From the NCBI GenBank assembly GCA_964035795.1, contig OZ038320.1, forward strand, positions 8,268,671-8,332,670: DNA of 64,000 nt. Direction: 5' to 3'. Source of the DNA: Pterobdella sp. o SKG-2022. Lineage: Eukaryota > Annelida > Clitellata > Hirudinida > Piscicolidae. This document shows positions 50,401 to 63,345 of this stretch, in pieces. Every line of letters begins with the position of its first letter. Position 1 is the stretch's first letter. The position numbers and the translations under genes were made by a program. The notes under the pieces were generated by a model. The model made no database searches and was not told where the DNA came from. It was given only the letters and a program-made list of their open reading frames with translations.

Positions 50401-52351
50401 AAACACATTTTGCTAATGTTTGTTGGAATGCCGAGATTCGCGAAAAATATATATTTTTGTTTCACAATAAATTTATTAACCCTTTTTCTCTTTTGTAATC
50501 CTAAAACATACATGCACTAAAGAGAAACAGACTATAAAAATATTGCCTGGAATTTTTAGACAATATTTATATTGCCTAATTATTTAAATTGCTTGTGGCA
50601 CATACATAACAATAAAATATGTTTTGTAGAACGGAAGTAACTCAAGCATTCCAAAAAGTGAATCTAGCTGCTCTTTGAGTCGAAGATCTTCCAAGTCTGA
50701 CGCTCAATTTACATTAGAAGTTAAAGATGGCCAAAAAGAAGCTAACGCATCAACTAAAGAAGATGAAATAAATATAATCGATCTAAAAGAGTTGTTTGAA
50801 AAGGAAATAGAACTCTGGAAAAGTGAAAAGGAAGAATCGAAAAAATACAAAGAAAAAGTAATATTTGGCTTCAATTTTTTTATATTTCATTTTCAAAAAA
50901 TTTTCACAAATATTTCTTTAAAATCAGGCAGAAAGCTATAAAAAAAAGATTTCAAAATTCGAAAAAGAAATTGATGATTTGAAGGATAAATTGAGAAATG
51001 AATCTTCAGAGAAACAGAAACTTCAAGTGAAACTTAAGTTATCAGAAAGCGATGGCTCAACAGATACTAATACTGAAGTGAAAAAGGTGAGTTGTTTTAA
51101 TTTTAACAATAATTAATAATTAATTCCAATAGTATAACCTCGAAAAAACACGATTTCTGTTTTCTTCAAAACTATGCCTATTCAAACTTTTACTACTTCA
51201 AATAATTTTCTTCAAAGCCTTCAGAAGAAAAGAAGGTGTCCGACTTTCGCAATAAGTTTGAGAAGTTTGGAGGGGCGAGCAAAAGCTTCAAAAGAGTCAG
51301 TGTTCCCAGTGCCTTGGATGTTCTTTCGTCGAATAATAATTCCAACAAAGCTGTCAAAGATCTACTCAAACAAATTGAAGATTTAGAGAAAAAGTACCAG
51401 AAAGAAAGAGATGAGTTGAGTAAGAAAAATGAAAACTTGAAACAAGAATTCAAAAAAGAGTCTGATGAATCAAAAGAAAAATACCTCAAGGTTTTGGTTA
51501 TTTAAAAATTAAAAGATTTTTATATTTCAGGTCTTATAATTTTTAGATGGAAGAAAGACTTAGTGAGATTTCGAATCGTCACAAGGAGGTGATCGAATCA
51601 TTGTTTGAACAAACGAAAACAAACCAGAATGAATCTCCATCAGATAAAGTAAACCATTATAACATAATATAACACGAAAAAATTACTCAACATATCAAGT
51701 GATTTTATTTAGTAAGTTATTAATGAAAAATTGTCAGAAATCTTTAGACAAAAACACCATTCCGTCCAACGATGATAATGACTCTGAAAAAGTTCTTTCA
51801 AAGGTTACATTGAATATACTATTTTTAAGACTATCATTTCTTAAAAGCACTATGTTTTCAAACTTGAATTTTGTACGTTAGTTTCAAAAAATTTCTTAAA
51901 CACGTTCATTCAAAAGACTGAGGTATAGTTTTCGGTAAGTTTGATCTTGTCAGAAGACGTTGATTTTTGAAGTTAGAGCTTAATTTTTAATAAAATTTTT
52001 TTCATTGAAATAATTTTTTTGTAAGTTAAAGTTATTGTACGAAATTATAATTTTTACATTTTAATTTACTTTTTTATTTCAGCAGTCAGAAACTCAATCC
52101 AAATCCACAGGTATTTCAGTTGGTTTTTTCTTACAAAACATCTCATTTGAAAATGTTAACTCAAACAAATAAAAAAAATGGAAACCTATTTGAAATATAT
52201 TTTTGAACATCAAACTAAAATTTAAAAATTAAAAGTTTTCTCATTCATATATGAAGATAAATGTATAATAACCTTAATGAACACATCAACCACAGAATCA
52301 AAGCCTCCGATCTCAGCTCGATTTTTGAAATCATCTCTAGCCAAATCCTAG
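44404..52351 (+). CDS. MTCL/SOGA-family coiled-coil protein, 18 exons
   Basis: Probable microtubule-crosslinking or cytoskeletal scaffold protein. Exons 44404-47328, 47505-47564, 47666-47812, 47899-48349, 48448-48482, 48570-48653, 48754-48822, 48927-49043, 49125-49175, 49258-49828, 49891-50003, 50630-50857, 50928-51086, 51218-51490, 51547-51648, 51738-51803, 52083-52110, 52296-52351 total 5535 nt, or 1844 aa. The N-terminus has a Cys motif, CERFEPQAWRKVLCKNCF (9-26), like that of outspread/M-RIP proteins. Residues about 60-690 are disordered and very Asn-rich. From about 715 a long coiled coil starts. Family-diagnostic stretches are FRELQKELESAAKNCRILQF, continuing KMKKAERHSEQ, and LKFAEKECAIMRKKLTELER, as in vertebrate MTCL1/SOGA1. 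The coiled coil continues, rich in Lys/Glu, to about 1800. The start is the first ATG before the Cys motif; an upstream coding exon is possible. MTCL/SOGA membership is inferred from the two motifs. Confidence 0.82.
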
Positions 52352-55125
52352 CTCATCATCCACAAAACCTTTCTCACATCCATTTGTTTTTGTGAAACTT
52401 AAATAATATTTAACACAGAAGTAGTCTTCCAGAAAACATTAAAGTCTATCAAGATGTATGTATGCATAATTCTTACATCGTTTTTCGTAAACCAGTGCGT
52501 TAGATTGAATGCTTATTGTTAGCTCTTTGAACTTTTTTTGTTTCTCTGCATCCTTTTTTAGTTGGTGGAATTTTTAAAATTTTTATAAAATTTCAAATAA
52601 TTGTCAAAATCGTAATTGACCGGGAGGTAAACTTTTAAATAACTTTCAATGCTAACTTCTTGAATTTGATGATTTTTTCAATCTTTTTCTATTGTTCAAA
52701 ATAAATTTGATTTAGCTATAGAATTGTGGGTATTGAGTCTATGTCATAAGAAATATCTTTTTTGTTTTCATAGCATAGTAATGATTTTTACTTTATGATA
52801 AATAAATTATCATCATTCAAATTGTCACTTATGAATAAACGAAAATTCAAATAAACTTTTTTGAAAATTAAAATTTTATTTTTAAAATATGTATATAACT
52901 ACACAAAAAATTAAATTAAACGTTAAAATTCTATTCTATAAACCATTTTAGTAAATTTTTTCCATATATTGATAAAATTCAGAAATGTCCCATACTAAAC
53001 TACATGAAATAAACAACAAATTCATATTCTTCAAAAATTTTGTGATCTTTTTTTGAATTTTGAAAAACTATAAAAAACTGAGCATAAAAAGGACCATTGA
53101 TCAAAACAGATAGACATGTAGTATAGCTCCCTAGAGCCGTCATTATAAAGCTATTTATTAAGTAATTGCTTAAATAAACCTGTTGGCTTTTCAAAAAAAG
53201 CAAATATATTTTAATATAGAAATAGTTGGTTTTAATCAAAGGTAATTTTGAATGTTAATTAGGAATTAATTTTAATATAACAACTTAAAACAACTTTGAT
53301 ATTTTTATTACACTACGGTATTCAGTTTGGAAAGGTTTTATGTATTTTAATTGAAGAGTTGAGTAGTTATTTAGATGATTTTGGATTTTTAAGTTTAAAC
53401 TACGAAATATTTAAGACTCTTGAACAATTCTATTAATTATTAAACCATTTAAATATCAAAAGGAACTATTGAAATGTACTTTCGGTCGGTTCATTTAAGA
53501 GATTCCATAAGATGAAGTGTTAATATTTTAAAAATTCCTTGTTACTCCTGCTGAATACAAGACAGCAATAAAAATTTGCTTGAAATGTCATGAAGATATA
53601 TATCTGCAATTATAAATTGTTTTCTTTAATATAACAATAACTTTTTGTCTGACTCATAAAAATTCTTTGGATTTCTTTTTATTGTGAATTTCTTTAGGCC
53701 AATCAATCATTATACATAAAAAACAAGTCATGTTTGAAATTTATTTGAATCTATTAAGAAACGTATTTTTTTATATTTAAGTTTTAAAATCAATGAAATT
53801 TAGAAAGAATTTTTCTGTTGAAGTAGTCAAATTATTAAAATTTCAACTTTTTAAAATTTTAATGATTTCGTCTCGTTAATTTTTGAAATTCTGTTAGAAA
53901 CGGTTAATCAACAGCTGCTCAAATCTTACGAAAAAGTATAAAATGATTAAGAATTTGAAAAATCATATTTAATAAATATAACTTTGAAATAAGATATGTT
54001 AATTAAAATCGGTATAAGCAATGCTTAGAACCACTTAATTGCACAGACAACGATGCATCGTAATGAATTTTCTTATAATCTGATGTCAAACATTAGAAAT
54101 AAAACCTATCTAGTTCTAACACTCTAAAACTTATAGCAAATACAAAAGTTAATTTGAAAAATATACAAACACGAAGCTGCGTTGCATCAAAAATAAATTT
54201 TGTACAAATGAGCATGTTATCGAAATACATTATCTTTTGACGCGGTGCTAAGTGTTTATAACTTGGACTAGTTAATTAATATTATATGCGTGAGTTTTGG
54301 TTTGAAGGTTGATCTAAGGATTAGTTTTATTTGTTATACAAAAAAAATTTTTTAACCTGTACTGTTCATATTATCAATATTTTCTCAAAAGTGATAAGCT
54401 GAGTAAAAACTAAAATGACTAAAAAATAAAATAGTATCAACATAAAGAGTTTCAAAGCGTAACTTAAAATTTTAGCAAAATCTTTCATGCTTAACAAAAC
54501 AAAATAACAGTGGTTATTTCTATATCGATAAAATATCAAAACCATGCTGGCATACATATATTGTAGTGACCACTGTTCATACATGATAGAACTTCGTATT
54601 TCTTTGAGCACAAATTTTAGTAAAAAAAAGATGGAATTTTTATCTTCAAGAATACGATTGGAAAGATGAAAAATAATTGAAACGAAAAATAACTTCAATG
54701 TTAATTAAGAAGGTTTTATAACTAAACTGCTGTATAAAAATAGGTTTCCAATTTTTATAAAATTGGAAATTTGCTTCGGTCATGGAAATTGATCCGAAAT
54801 CTAAAAAAATATAACTTTGGAATTAGGTTGATAAAGATTCGATGAGTAAAAAATGAAATAAATTTAAAAGTGAACTTGAAATCAGTTTTGAGGTATACAA
54901 AGTGAGATTATCCAAAAGTTAAATAAACATTGACAATGTATAGATCTTAAAAGATAAGTATTAAAGGAAACTCGCAGAATATTAATACAAATTGGTTTAA
55001 AATGGAATGAAAATTGAAACCGATTCAATAGTTTAGTTTGATCAATAACACCAAATAAATAGGAAATAAACATACCATTTAACATTCAAGATTACAATTA
55101 ATACAATGGATTAACAAGCAGTTAT
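52352..55125. other. Spacer between the MTCL-like gene and hunchback (convergent ends)
   Basis: Contains the 3' UTRs of both genes. It is AT-rich, with no protein-like ORF having splice sites. A short perfect hairpin (TTTCCAATTTTTATAAAATTG region) lies at about 54745-54771. No RNA gene or mobile element was recognised. Confidence 0.55.
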
Positions 55126-58100
55126 TCAAAGGCTTGGGGTTGCTTTGAAATTATGCTCAAACTGGGCAACATGCAAGAAAAACTCCCTACCATTGAAATA
55201 CTCACGACAACATAACTGGCACGTGAAGGGTTCTCCCGGCTTGTGGAATTGCATGTGAATATCATAAATGCGTTTGTCTCCAAAAGCAATGCGACAATGT
55301 TTGCAATAGTAGCTTGGGTCGGGCGCTTGGAAATTGTCTTTTGAAGAATCAATGGAAGGTTTTATGGTGTTGATCTTGGCGTGAGACCTCTTCAACAAGG
55401 GCTCTAAGTTTTCTTGGTAGATTTTCGGGGGAATGTATTTCAAGGAATCATGATTATTTTCATCTAGTTTTGTATCACTTTCCTTTTTGTTTTGATTTTC
55501 ATCTGCATTTTCGTCCATTTTCTCGTGTTCCAACGCATCATCTTTACCATTAAAATCAGGCTTCTTTTCACCTTTGTCATTGGTAACTTCCTTGTTTTCA
55601 TCATCATTCAAAGTTATTTTGTGGGCGATTCCTTTTCTTCTTGACTTTCTAGAGATGGCACTTGCTGTTTGTTCTGAGCAAATGACCAATGGTGGTGACG
55701 AAGTGTTATCTAGTTTAATTTCAGTTCCGATGACGCTTTTATTAAGTTGCATATCATCACTATTGATACTTTCAGTTGTGCTTTTAATTGCAGCATTATC
55801 TTGATGCTTATCAAATAACTGCCCATCGTTAGATTCTTTTTCATCCATTTCTTTCTTTTCCATCATCACTTTTTTAATTTCTTCATCATCTTCATCAGAT
55901 TGCCTACTTTTTTTAGCCGATAAATCAAGAGCATTACAAGGCTTGTTACCATTGCTCAAATTTTTCTCTCTATAGTCTTCATGGACTTTTTCTTTTTTAT
56001 ATTCACTATCGAATATTCCATGATCTTCCTTCTCCAAATCTTCTTCACCATTACTTTGATCAAAGCGGTTTGACGTGATTGAGTTTTCTTCACTTTCGGA
56101 ATCTTCAGGTGTAAAAGATCTTTTAAGATTGTTTTGAAATGGCTCAACGCAATTTCCTTTAAATGCATGATTCATATAAGCGATTGGGTTTTCAAAAGAT
56201 TGTTTGCATTGAAGGCATTTAACATTTGAGCCTTGCTGCATTGGTTTGAAGAATGGAAATTTGTTACTAGAAGAATGAGGAAATGAAAAGGGAAAAAGAT
56301 TCCGTGGTATGGGAGGGGCCTTAGAAAGGTCTATGTTGAGAAGCATGTTACGGTGGGCCATGAGGTTCTGGTAGTAAGCGCTGTTTTGAAGTTGTTGAAC
56401 GTTTTGAATAGAGTTCGACGAGTTAGTGTTTCCGGTGTTATAAACAGATGGGAACTTAGCCATGCCATTTTCTGGCTCTTTGTTAATTGGTGAAAACTGT
56501 GCAGGAATTGGCATGTGGTTTTTCATTATTTGTCTGTTGCGACGACCTTTGCGAACATAGTTTTCGAAATTGCTGCTTGGATCATTGATGGGCAAACTGC
56601 CATCCGGTCTCAACACTGGGGCTGGCTCGTGGTTCCATTTGACTATGTGCACAGTTAGAGCATGGGCGTGCTTGGCTGAAAACTTGCAAGTGCTACAGCG
56701 GTATCTATAGACGTATGAGTGGCATTTCTCATGACTCACCAACATAGATCGAGTCAAACAGCTGTAAAACGAAATATTCCCCGTTAAAAAAGCCACACTG
56801 GTATATAAAAAACATTCAATTTTACCTATAGTTGCATTTATTGCACTTGTACGATTTCTCTCCTTTATGGCCCTTCATGTGATAAAGGAAGTGATGACGA
56901 TGTTGCGTGGCGAACTTGCACCCAGCCACGTCACATTTGAGCATGTTGGGAAAATGAGTGCTACGGTGTTGGTAGTTGTCGTTCTGTCGTGATTGTTTCA
57001 TAAAATCAATAGGTTTTGTGAAACAATAATGAGTTTTTTTAAAGTTAATATTTCAAATAACCTTGTCGTAAGTGACGTAGCCACAAATTTTGCAAACTCT
57101 GGCCTTTGACAATTTTTTATTGCTACTTTGATCTTCATTTTGGCCTCCTTTTGTATTCAACCCAACACTGGCATTGTCATTATTTTTCGTAGTTTTCTTA
57201 TCATTTGTACTATCTACTTTCATGTCTGTAGTTTTTACAGCATTAGCAATAAAATTATTCTTATTGTTTTTAAAATTGTTCTTTTCAGGTGAATCCGAGA
57301 TTACCGATTCCCCAACACTGTTTTGGTAGATATTTTGTACGTTACTCTTTTCATTGTTTGCTTCATTGAATTCACTTTCATTATTGGAACATTCGTTTTT
57401 TTGGAATAAGTTTTGAGGAAAGCTGAAATCTTTTGAATTTTCAGCAGCGTTTGGTCTTATTTGCTTACTTGTTTTGTCATCAGTTTGTTCAACCGATTCA
57501 CAGTTAGTAGTTTCTTTATAAACACTTTTGCTATCATTACTTATATCTTCTATAAGACTGTTGTTTACACTATCATTTCCATTTTCTGTTAAATCAGTAA
57601 TAGTGTTTTCATTGTTTTCGTGCGAATGTTTTAAGTGCCTTTTCAGTCTGCCTTCACTTTTTGATTTGTAGTTACACAGTGAGCAAGAGTATTTGAAATG
57701 CTTACGAGAATGCTGCTCGAATTCTTCTTTGGAGGAGCCTTGAAATTCAACCAATGAAAAGTTTTCAGAAGAATAATTTATCAACTTAGAAGATAAGAAA
57801 TTTTTAACTCACTTATGAAAGAGCAATTCCTACACGGAAACAATTTAGTTTCTTCATCTTGTATTGCATTTTCTCCAGAAGAATTGAACGTTTCTTCTTC
57901 AAACCCAGTAGATTTAGGAAATTTTGTTGGGAAATTGAACTTTTTAGAATTATAAGCTGAATCAAGAGTTTTTGAAAACAGTATTGGATTTATTTGAGAA
58001 ACAAGTGGGTTGTACATTAGAGGGGAGATCGAGTTGTCAGACCATGGCGGGCGTTTCTTCTGTAGTTGGAGCTGTTGAGAATGGAAAAAGTTTTTTTGCT

Positions 58101-58560
58101 GGTTGTAAAAAAGGTTTTGTTGCTGTAAAGCTTGATTTTCATTAGGGTGTTGGTTAAAGCTATTGTTGTTCTCAAATCTTTGGTACTCGGACATTTCTGT
58201 TGGTCCAAAGCGTTGCATCATTTTTTTCAAAGAATCGAAGCTCGCTTCTTTTATATCAATTTCTTGCTTAATAAGATTTTCTGAGTATTGGTGATTGTTC
58301 TGAGAACCGCTTAAATGTTCTGGAGATAATTCTTTTTTGACGCTGATGGGAGAAAGATGAGCTTTGTTGAGACTGTTCTTATACATATCTTTCTGTTCCA
58401 TTTGATAAAAACGTTGTGAAAAGTAAGGTATATTACTTATATTATACCTAGAAAAAGTAGGTGCTAAGAAGCCTGAAGACCAAGGAAAGGTAGTTTCTTC
58501 TCTTCGGGGACTTAATTGGAAATGCTGGTTGTTGGTCAAAGAAGAATCTTTTGTAAGCAT
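55126..58560 (-). CDS. hb: Hunchback-type multi-zinc-finger transcription factor, 4 coding exons
   Basis: Nuclear C2H2 factor. In insects hunchback patterns the anterior body axis; more broadly in bilaterians it sets neuroblast temporal identity. Exons in order 58560-57813, 57738-57062, 56983-56826, 56761-55126 total 3219 nt, or 1072 aa. Fingers by position: 243-263 (CRNCSFISSSKEEFEQHSRK), 268 on (CSLCNYKSKSEGRLKRHLKH), 465-485 (CKICGYVTYDK, ending HRSTH), about 492 on (CDVAGCKFATQHRHHFLYH), then CNKCNYSCLTRSMLVSHEK and CSTCKFSAKHAHALTVHI. A lone finger-like unit CLQCKQSFENPIAYMNHAF lies near 710, and the diagnostic C-terminal pair at 1014-1064 (CKHCRIAFGDKRIYDIHMQF, CQLCCREYFNGREFFLHVAQ). 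The spacer after the sixth finger (VLRPDGSLPI) matches the hunchback VLDEDGTPNP-like position. ATG 58560 may be preceded by an upstream exon, since CGACAG lies just 5'. Linkers are Asn/Ser-rich. Confidence 0.9.
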
Positions 58561-61423
58561 AATATCACTGTCGAAAGAAAAACACGGTTATGAATATTAA
58601 AATTTAAGTATATAACTAAATATTATTCAAAAAACAAATATTCTGATATCAACATGAATAGTCCGAATATGTACTTTATAAATCACATTTCCATTTATAT
58701 CTAAAGCTTCAATTAGTTATTTGGAACTAAACATTAAACTGGAGTCCTTTATGGACAAGTGAAAAGTGCAGCTGACGTGACTAAAGCTAATCATTTATTC
58801 AAACAATAAAAAATTATCTTTATTAAACAACATTAATTCATGCTTATATGGCAGTGAATTTTAATAGAAAAACTTAATATTTAAAGTACACATCAAACAT
58901 ACTAGCGCACATATGTATATTAATGTAAACAGCAGATATCGTGTACTAGCATTTCAAAACATTAAAATCTAATTACGCAACGGGCATCTAAACCACATCA
59001 TACAATGTATAAAATTACTTACATGTGTTATAGACTATATAAGATTTAGTATATTTCTACTTTTCAATTAAACCAATCTTTATTAAGTAAATTTTATATA
59101 GCCTTTTTTAGAGTAAAAAATAGTAAAAATTCGATCGAAACAAAGGAAAGTTGTGTGAATAAGATGTACGGCATTGGATGATTGATTTACATGCCTACCA
59201 GGAATGATTAAAGTCTCTTATTATTAACAGGTTCTTTTGAAAGGGAACAGATTCTAGTGACCATAAGAAACAAAAGAGTACTATGCATTTGATGGTTTTT
59301 TGATGGTATCAATACTTTACTAGATGCTATATACAAGCCCTAATGAGTTTCTATTGAAACAATAATCTTCTGAAGTGGAAAAGTTTGAATACATTTCTAT
59401 TAAAACTATATCAAAGTTGAGTGAATTAGAAATGCCAAAAGATGCTTGAATAAAGCGAATAATGATGAAAAGATTGCTAAGAGGTCAAACATGATTTTTG
59501 CGATAAAGTCACTTAATAACAGGACCAAGCTGCATATCCGTTCAAAAATGATGTTTAATGAAAACGAACTCAGATTCAGCAGAAGGATGGAGGGATGGTA
59601 GGATGAATAAAAAGAGATGACTGATGATGGATAGATAACTCTGAAAGCTAAATATAAACGTGAGTAAACTCGTTCTCGACTATGAAATATTTATAGTATT
59701 GAGCGTATGTACTTGTGAGCTTAAGTATATTAAATTAAGTATTTTGTGGTATTTGTTATTTGATTACGAATAGAATCTAGGAAAAAAAGGTTAAATAGGA
59801 AGCAGAGAATCGAAGATGATTTTGAATGAAATCTTTAGACAAAATTTTGTGAAACTAATTTAATACCTAAATTTTCATCTTTTTGTTTCAATTTATAAAG
59901 TGAAAAATTCACATAAATCTATAAAAAATGTTAATTGATAAATTAATTTCACGATAAGTATCTGGGATAAAAGTTGAAATCTGAAATTCAATTAAGGAGG
60001 TTAAACAAAGCATCGAAAGTCTAATAAGAGGCTCGTTATTACTGCGGGGAATTGATAAGGATTTTATTCTAGTATTAAAAATTATAAGTGCTCCCATTGA
60101 TACTTGAAAACAATGTTAGTACATAGATTTATGCATAAAGAGCTTTCAAGAGTTTTCCAACGACTTTTTATCTCGGTAATTAAGTAACACCGCGAGTTTA
60201 ATCAGGTACCAAACAATCGAGCAGAAATAGAACATTAATAAATGTAATCTATCACAAAATTTCTCACAGATTTTAAATCAATTTTAAATCCTTTTGAGGT
60301 TATCGAGTGTACAACTAATCACTTCAGGCTGGCTTCAAAATTCATTCAATTAGCATATGGTTCCATTGAAATTTGATGAATAATATTTATCGTTGTAAAC
60401 ACTTGAGTTAGTGAGCTGAATCATTCAATGAAACTAATGCAAAATCGTGCAATATTTTAATGTGGCCTAAATTGAAATGGTTTTTAATATGGGAAATCAA
60501 TGAAAATGCCACTATTATGCAAAAAGATCAGTATCGATAATATTTTATCGGCTTAGTTGCTAACTTTTATTGGGTAGTGAAATGCATCATTAAGATTGTG
60601 GATTAAAACAAAAATAATTGGAATTGCGTAATTATACAAATCAGTTAATCTTTACCAGTTTTCATGTGTTTGAAGAATTTTAAATATAGCTGACATTTAA
60701 TTGAATCTTTTATGAGGTTGAATACGCACTTTGTTAAAAATAATATAACTATAATATGAAAATTCAAGTGAAGAACAATAAAATAGCATATTTTATAGTT
60801 AGCAGCCTGAAGGAGTATGCTACATTGAAATGCAACGAAGAATTACCTTGTATTAGTCTTCCAGGAAATACTTAACTAACTTTCAACTATCCAGTTTCAA
60901 CAAATTTTTGCCAACATCTTATTATAAATCTTCAAAAATTTGCTTTTGAAATTCTTTTTATCATTTTTTTAAAGATGCTCAAAAACAATAGAATTTTACA
61001 AAACTTAGTTCGTTTTTTGGATTCTTTTCAGTTATATACTACTGTGAAGAATAAAAGCTGGCTGACGTCACTTTTAGCAACGAATCAGAACCCACCAAAA
61101 TATCACGTGCATAATTTTTTCGCTCCTATTGGCCATTTTTTGCGTTTTTATATGGTTTTTATGCACACACATTAAACTTTTTATAATGTTCCATTGAACC
61201 TTTCTACACCGACTCTAGATAGATGCAGATGCATCTATATGCAGGGTTCCTTACATCTTTATGACCACATATAAAAATCGCCTCTATAGAAAACTCTATA
61301 CATAGCCCCATCTATTCATATCTTCATCTATATTGTTATATTTCATATACAAAGTTGATATCTATAAACATAGTAGAAAAAATTTAGTCACTCAAATAAA
61401 GATTTTCATCAAAAGTTGCGTAC
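58561..61423. other. Upstream region of hunchback
   Basis: Very AT-rich, with no convincing ORF. It probably holds the hunchback promoter and 5' untranslated exons. I could not recognise binding sites with confidence. A minor repetitive run of TCTATA and ATAGATG-type words occurs at about 61215-61330. Confidence 0.5.
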
Positions 61424-63345
61424 CAACAGTCAATTGAAAGTATTCGTTGATGTAAGCTTTGGCGCCTGTGAACCAGTAGAAGAAGATTCTTTGAGTTCTT
61501 CTACATAAATCTCACTCCCTATTTTATTGTTTTCAATACGGCATGACAAGAACTTCATATGCTCAAAAGAAATTTTTTTATTATATAAAATAAAATCATT
61601 CTCCCACCTATCATAACCAATGTACTAATCATTGAACCATTTATTATTGAAGTTTTGAAGATATCTACGGTAAAAAGTTACAATAAACTTAAAAATAAAC
61701 TGGTCATTAACTTATACATTAGAAACGTCTCTACTACTCGTAACTACGCAATAATCCCAATCTTATAATGCCTTGGCTTTATTTCAAAGATTAAATAGAA
61801 AGAATTGATCGTCATTTCAATTGAAGTCAAGTTTTAAAATTAATCAAAACTTGGTTAAAATTTACGCTGTTTCACTACTTATTTAATTTACTGAGATTAT
61901 ATAAATAATATTTTCTTCAAATAAATGCCTTCAAGATGCGAAGGACATATAAAAAAGTTACTCAAACTAATAATTTTATTCAAAAAAAATTTATAAAGCA
62001 TAAGAACAAACAAACGATGTTAAAGTAATAATATGAATTTAAATATACTTGTAATAAAATACGGAAACAGGACCCAAGTTCCAACAAACGATAACCCAAC
62101 AGTAACGAAACAACTCAAAACAACACTTACAATTGATTGAAAAACAAAGGGGAAAAAGAACTGCTCTTCAGATGGCCATGTTACTCTTATGACTCTAAAA
62201 CCATCAATCAATTGCTCGCCTTGAACCCACTCGCCTAGCAACCAAAGGTTATCGGCAGACTATAGTGACCGATTTATGAGTTTTGGTTAAACACAGAAGA
62301 TTACTTTAATCTCCCATATCAATGCATATATTAACTTTTTATTTATTTGTTCCAGTGTGTTAATATTTTTGATGCGGTGTTAACTTTGAAGTTGGCGAGA
62401 GTGTGTTTTATAGAAGTTTTAGAGCCACAGATGGAAACTTACAACATTCTACACGGGTTGAATTTGTTTTTTTTAACATCATGCTTCATTTAATATGTAG
62501 ACAATGAAACTATTAGGAACTTATATGTAAGCTTGAATCAAATAATTAGCGCCCTCATCATAGACTGACACTCCAATAATTTATCAAACATGAAAGCCCC
62601 TCTTGATAAAACCGCTCGTTGTTTATTTAAAAAAACTATTCTTTCAAATATGGATAAAAAACCTTTAAAATCATTTATCAAATATTTTAATATTTATCAA
62701 TACCAATAAAAGGTGCTCATAACAAAGATAGTTGAACAGCGCTCTTTATCTCTTGCATTTGACACAAACTATATATGTAACATATAAAACACAGAGATGA
62801 AATTAGAGTAATTTCATTATAATTTATTGGAGACATATTAATGTTTTTTTGATAATTACTTTCAAATTTTTCTTCGAAAATGTGATAAAAAAACACTTAT
62901 TGGAATCATAGTTTTTTTTTTAGACAATGAATCGATTGTTCTCTTTATAAATTCATTCGAAACTGCATACATTCAGTAAGTCATATTAATAACTATTTTC
63001 TTATTAAGCAAAAAACTTAGTAGTACGGGCTTACAAAAAGTTTGAGAAATTTTTGCATAGATTTCAACGTGTTTCATTGCTCATTAATATTATCCACTAT
63101 AGACAACTTGCATTTTTTGCAACAGATATGGTATCATACTATCTTACTCTATACACATACCCTAACTTTTACTGTTCTCTAACAGATCCTTATAGCTTTT
63201 TCTCAATACTAACCAGAATTACTGTAGCAAAAACAACAAAACTACTACACGCATGTGTCCAGCCACCCATCCAGCCACCCATCCACCTCACCTTCAAAAA
63301 GGTAACGGTCTCAAACGTGCGAGCAAACTCAAGCGTGAAACATGA
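61424..63345 (-). CDS. Candidate exons of an unidentified gene
   Basis: Three exon-like blocks on the minus strand. The 63345-63292 block (18 codons, SCFTLEFARTFETVTFLK) has an AG acceptor and GTGAGG donor. The 62259-62131 block (43 codons, starting SADNLWLLGEWVQGEQLIDG, containing RVTWPSEEQ and FFFPFVFQSI) has an AG acceptor and an ideal GTAAGT donor. Both are phase 0 at each end and could join directly. The 61500-61424 block (containing RIFFYWFTGAKAYINEYFQL) ends at a GTACGC donor but needs a two-base carry-over, so an intervening exon or other acceptor is required. The composition is protein-like, hydrophobic in part and unlike the surrounding noise. I do not recognise the family. Introns separate the blocks, and the gene would extend in both directions. 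Confidence 0.35.

Noticed and set aside
54745..54771. Short hairpin between the MTCL and hunchback genes
   Set aside because: A roughly 12-base AT-rich palindrome is common in such sequence and no function can be argued.
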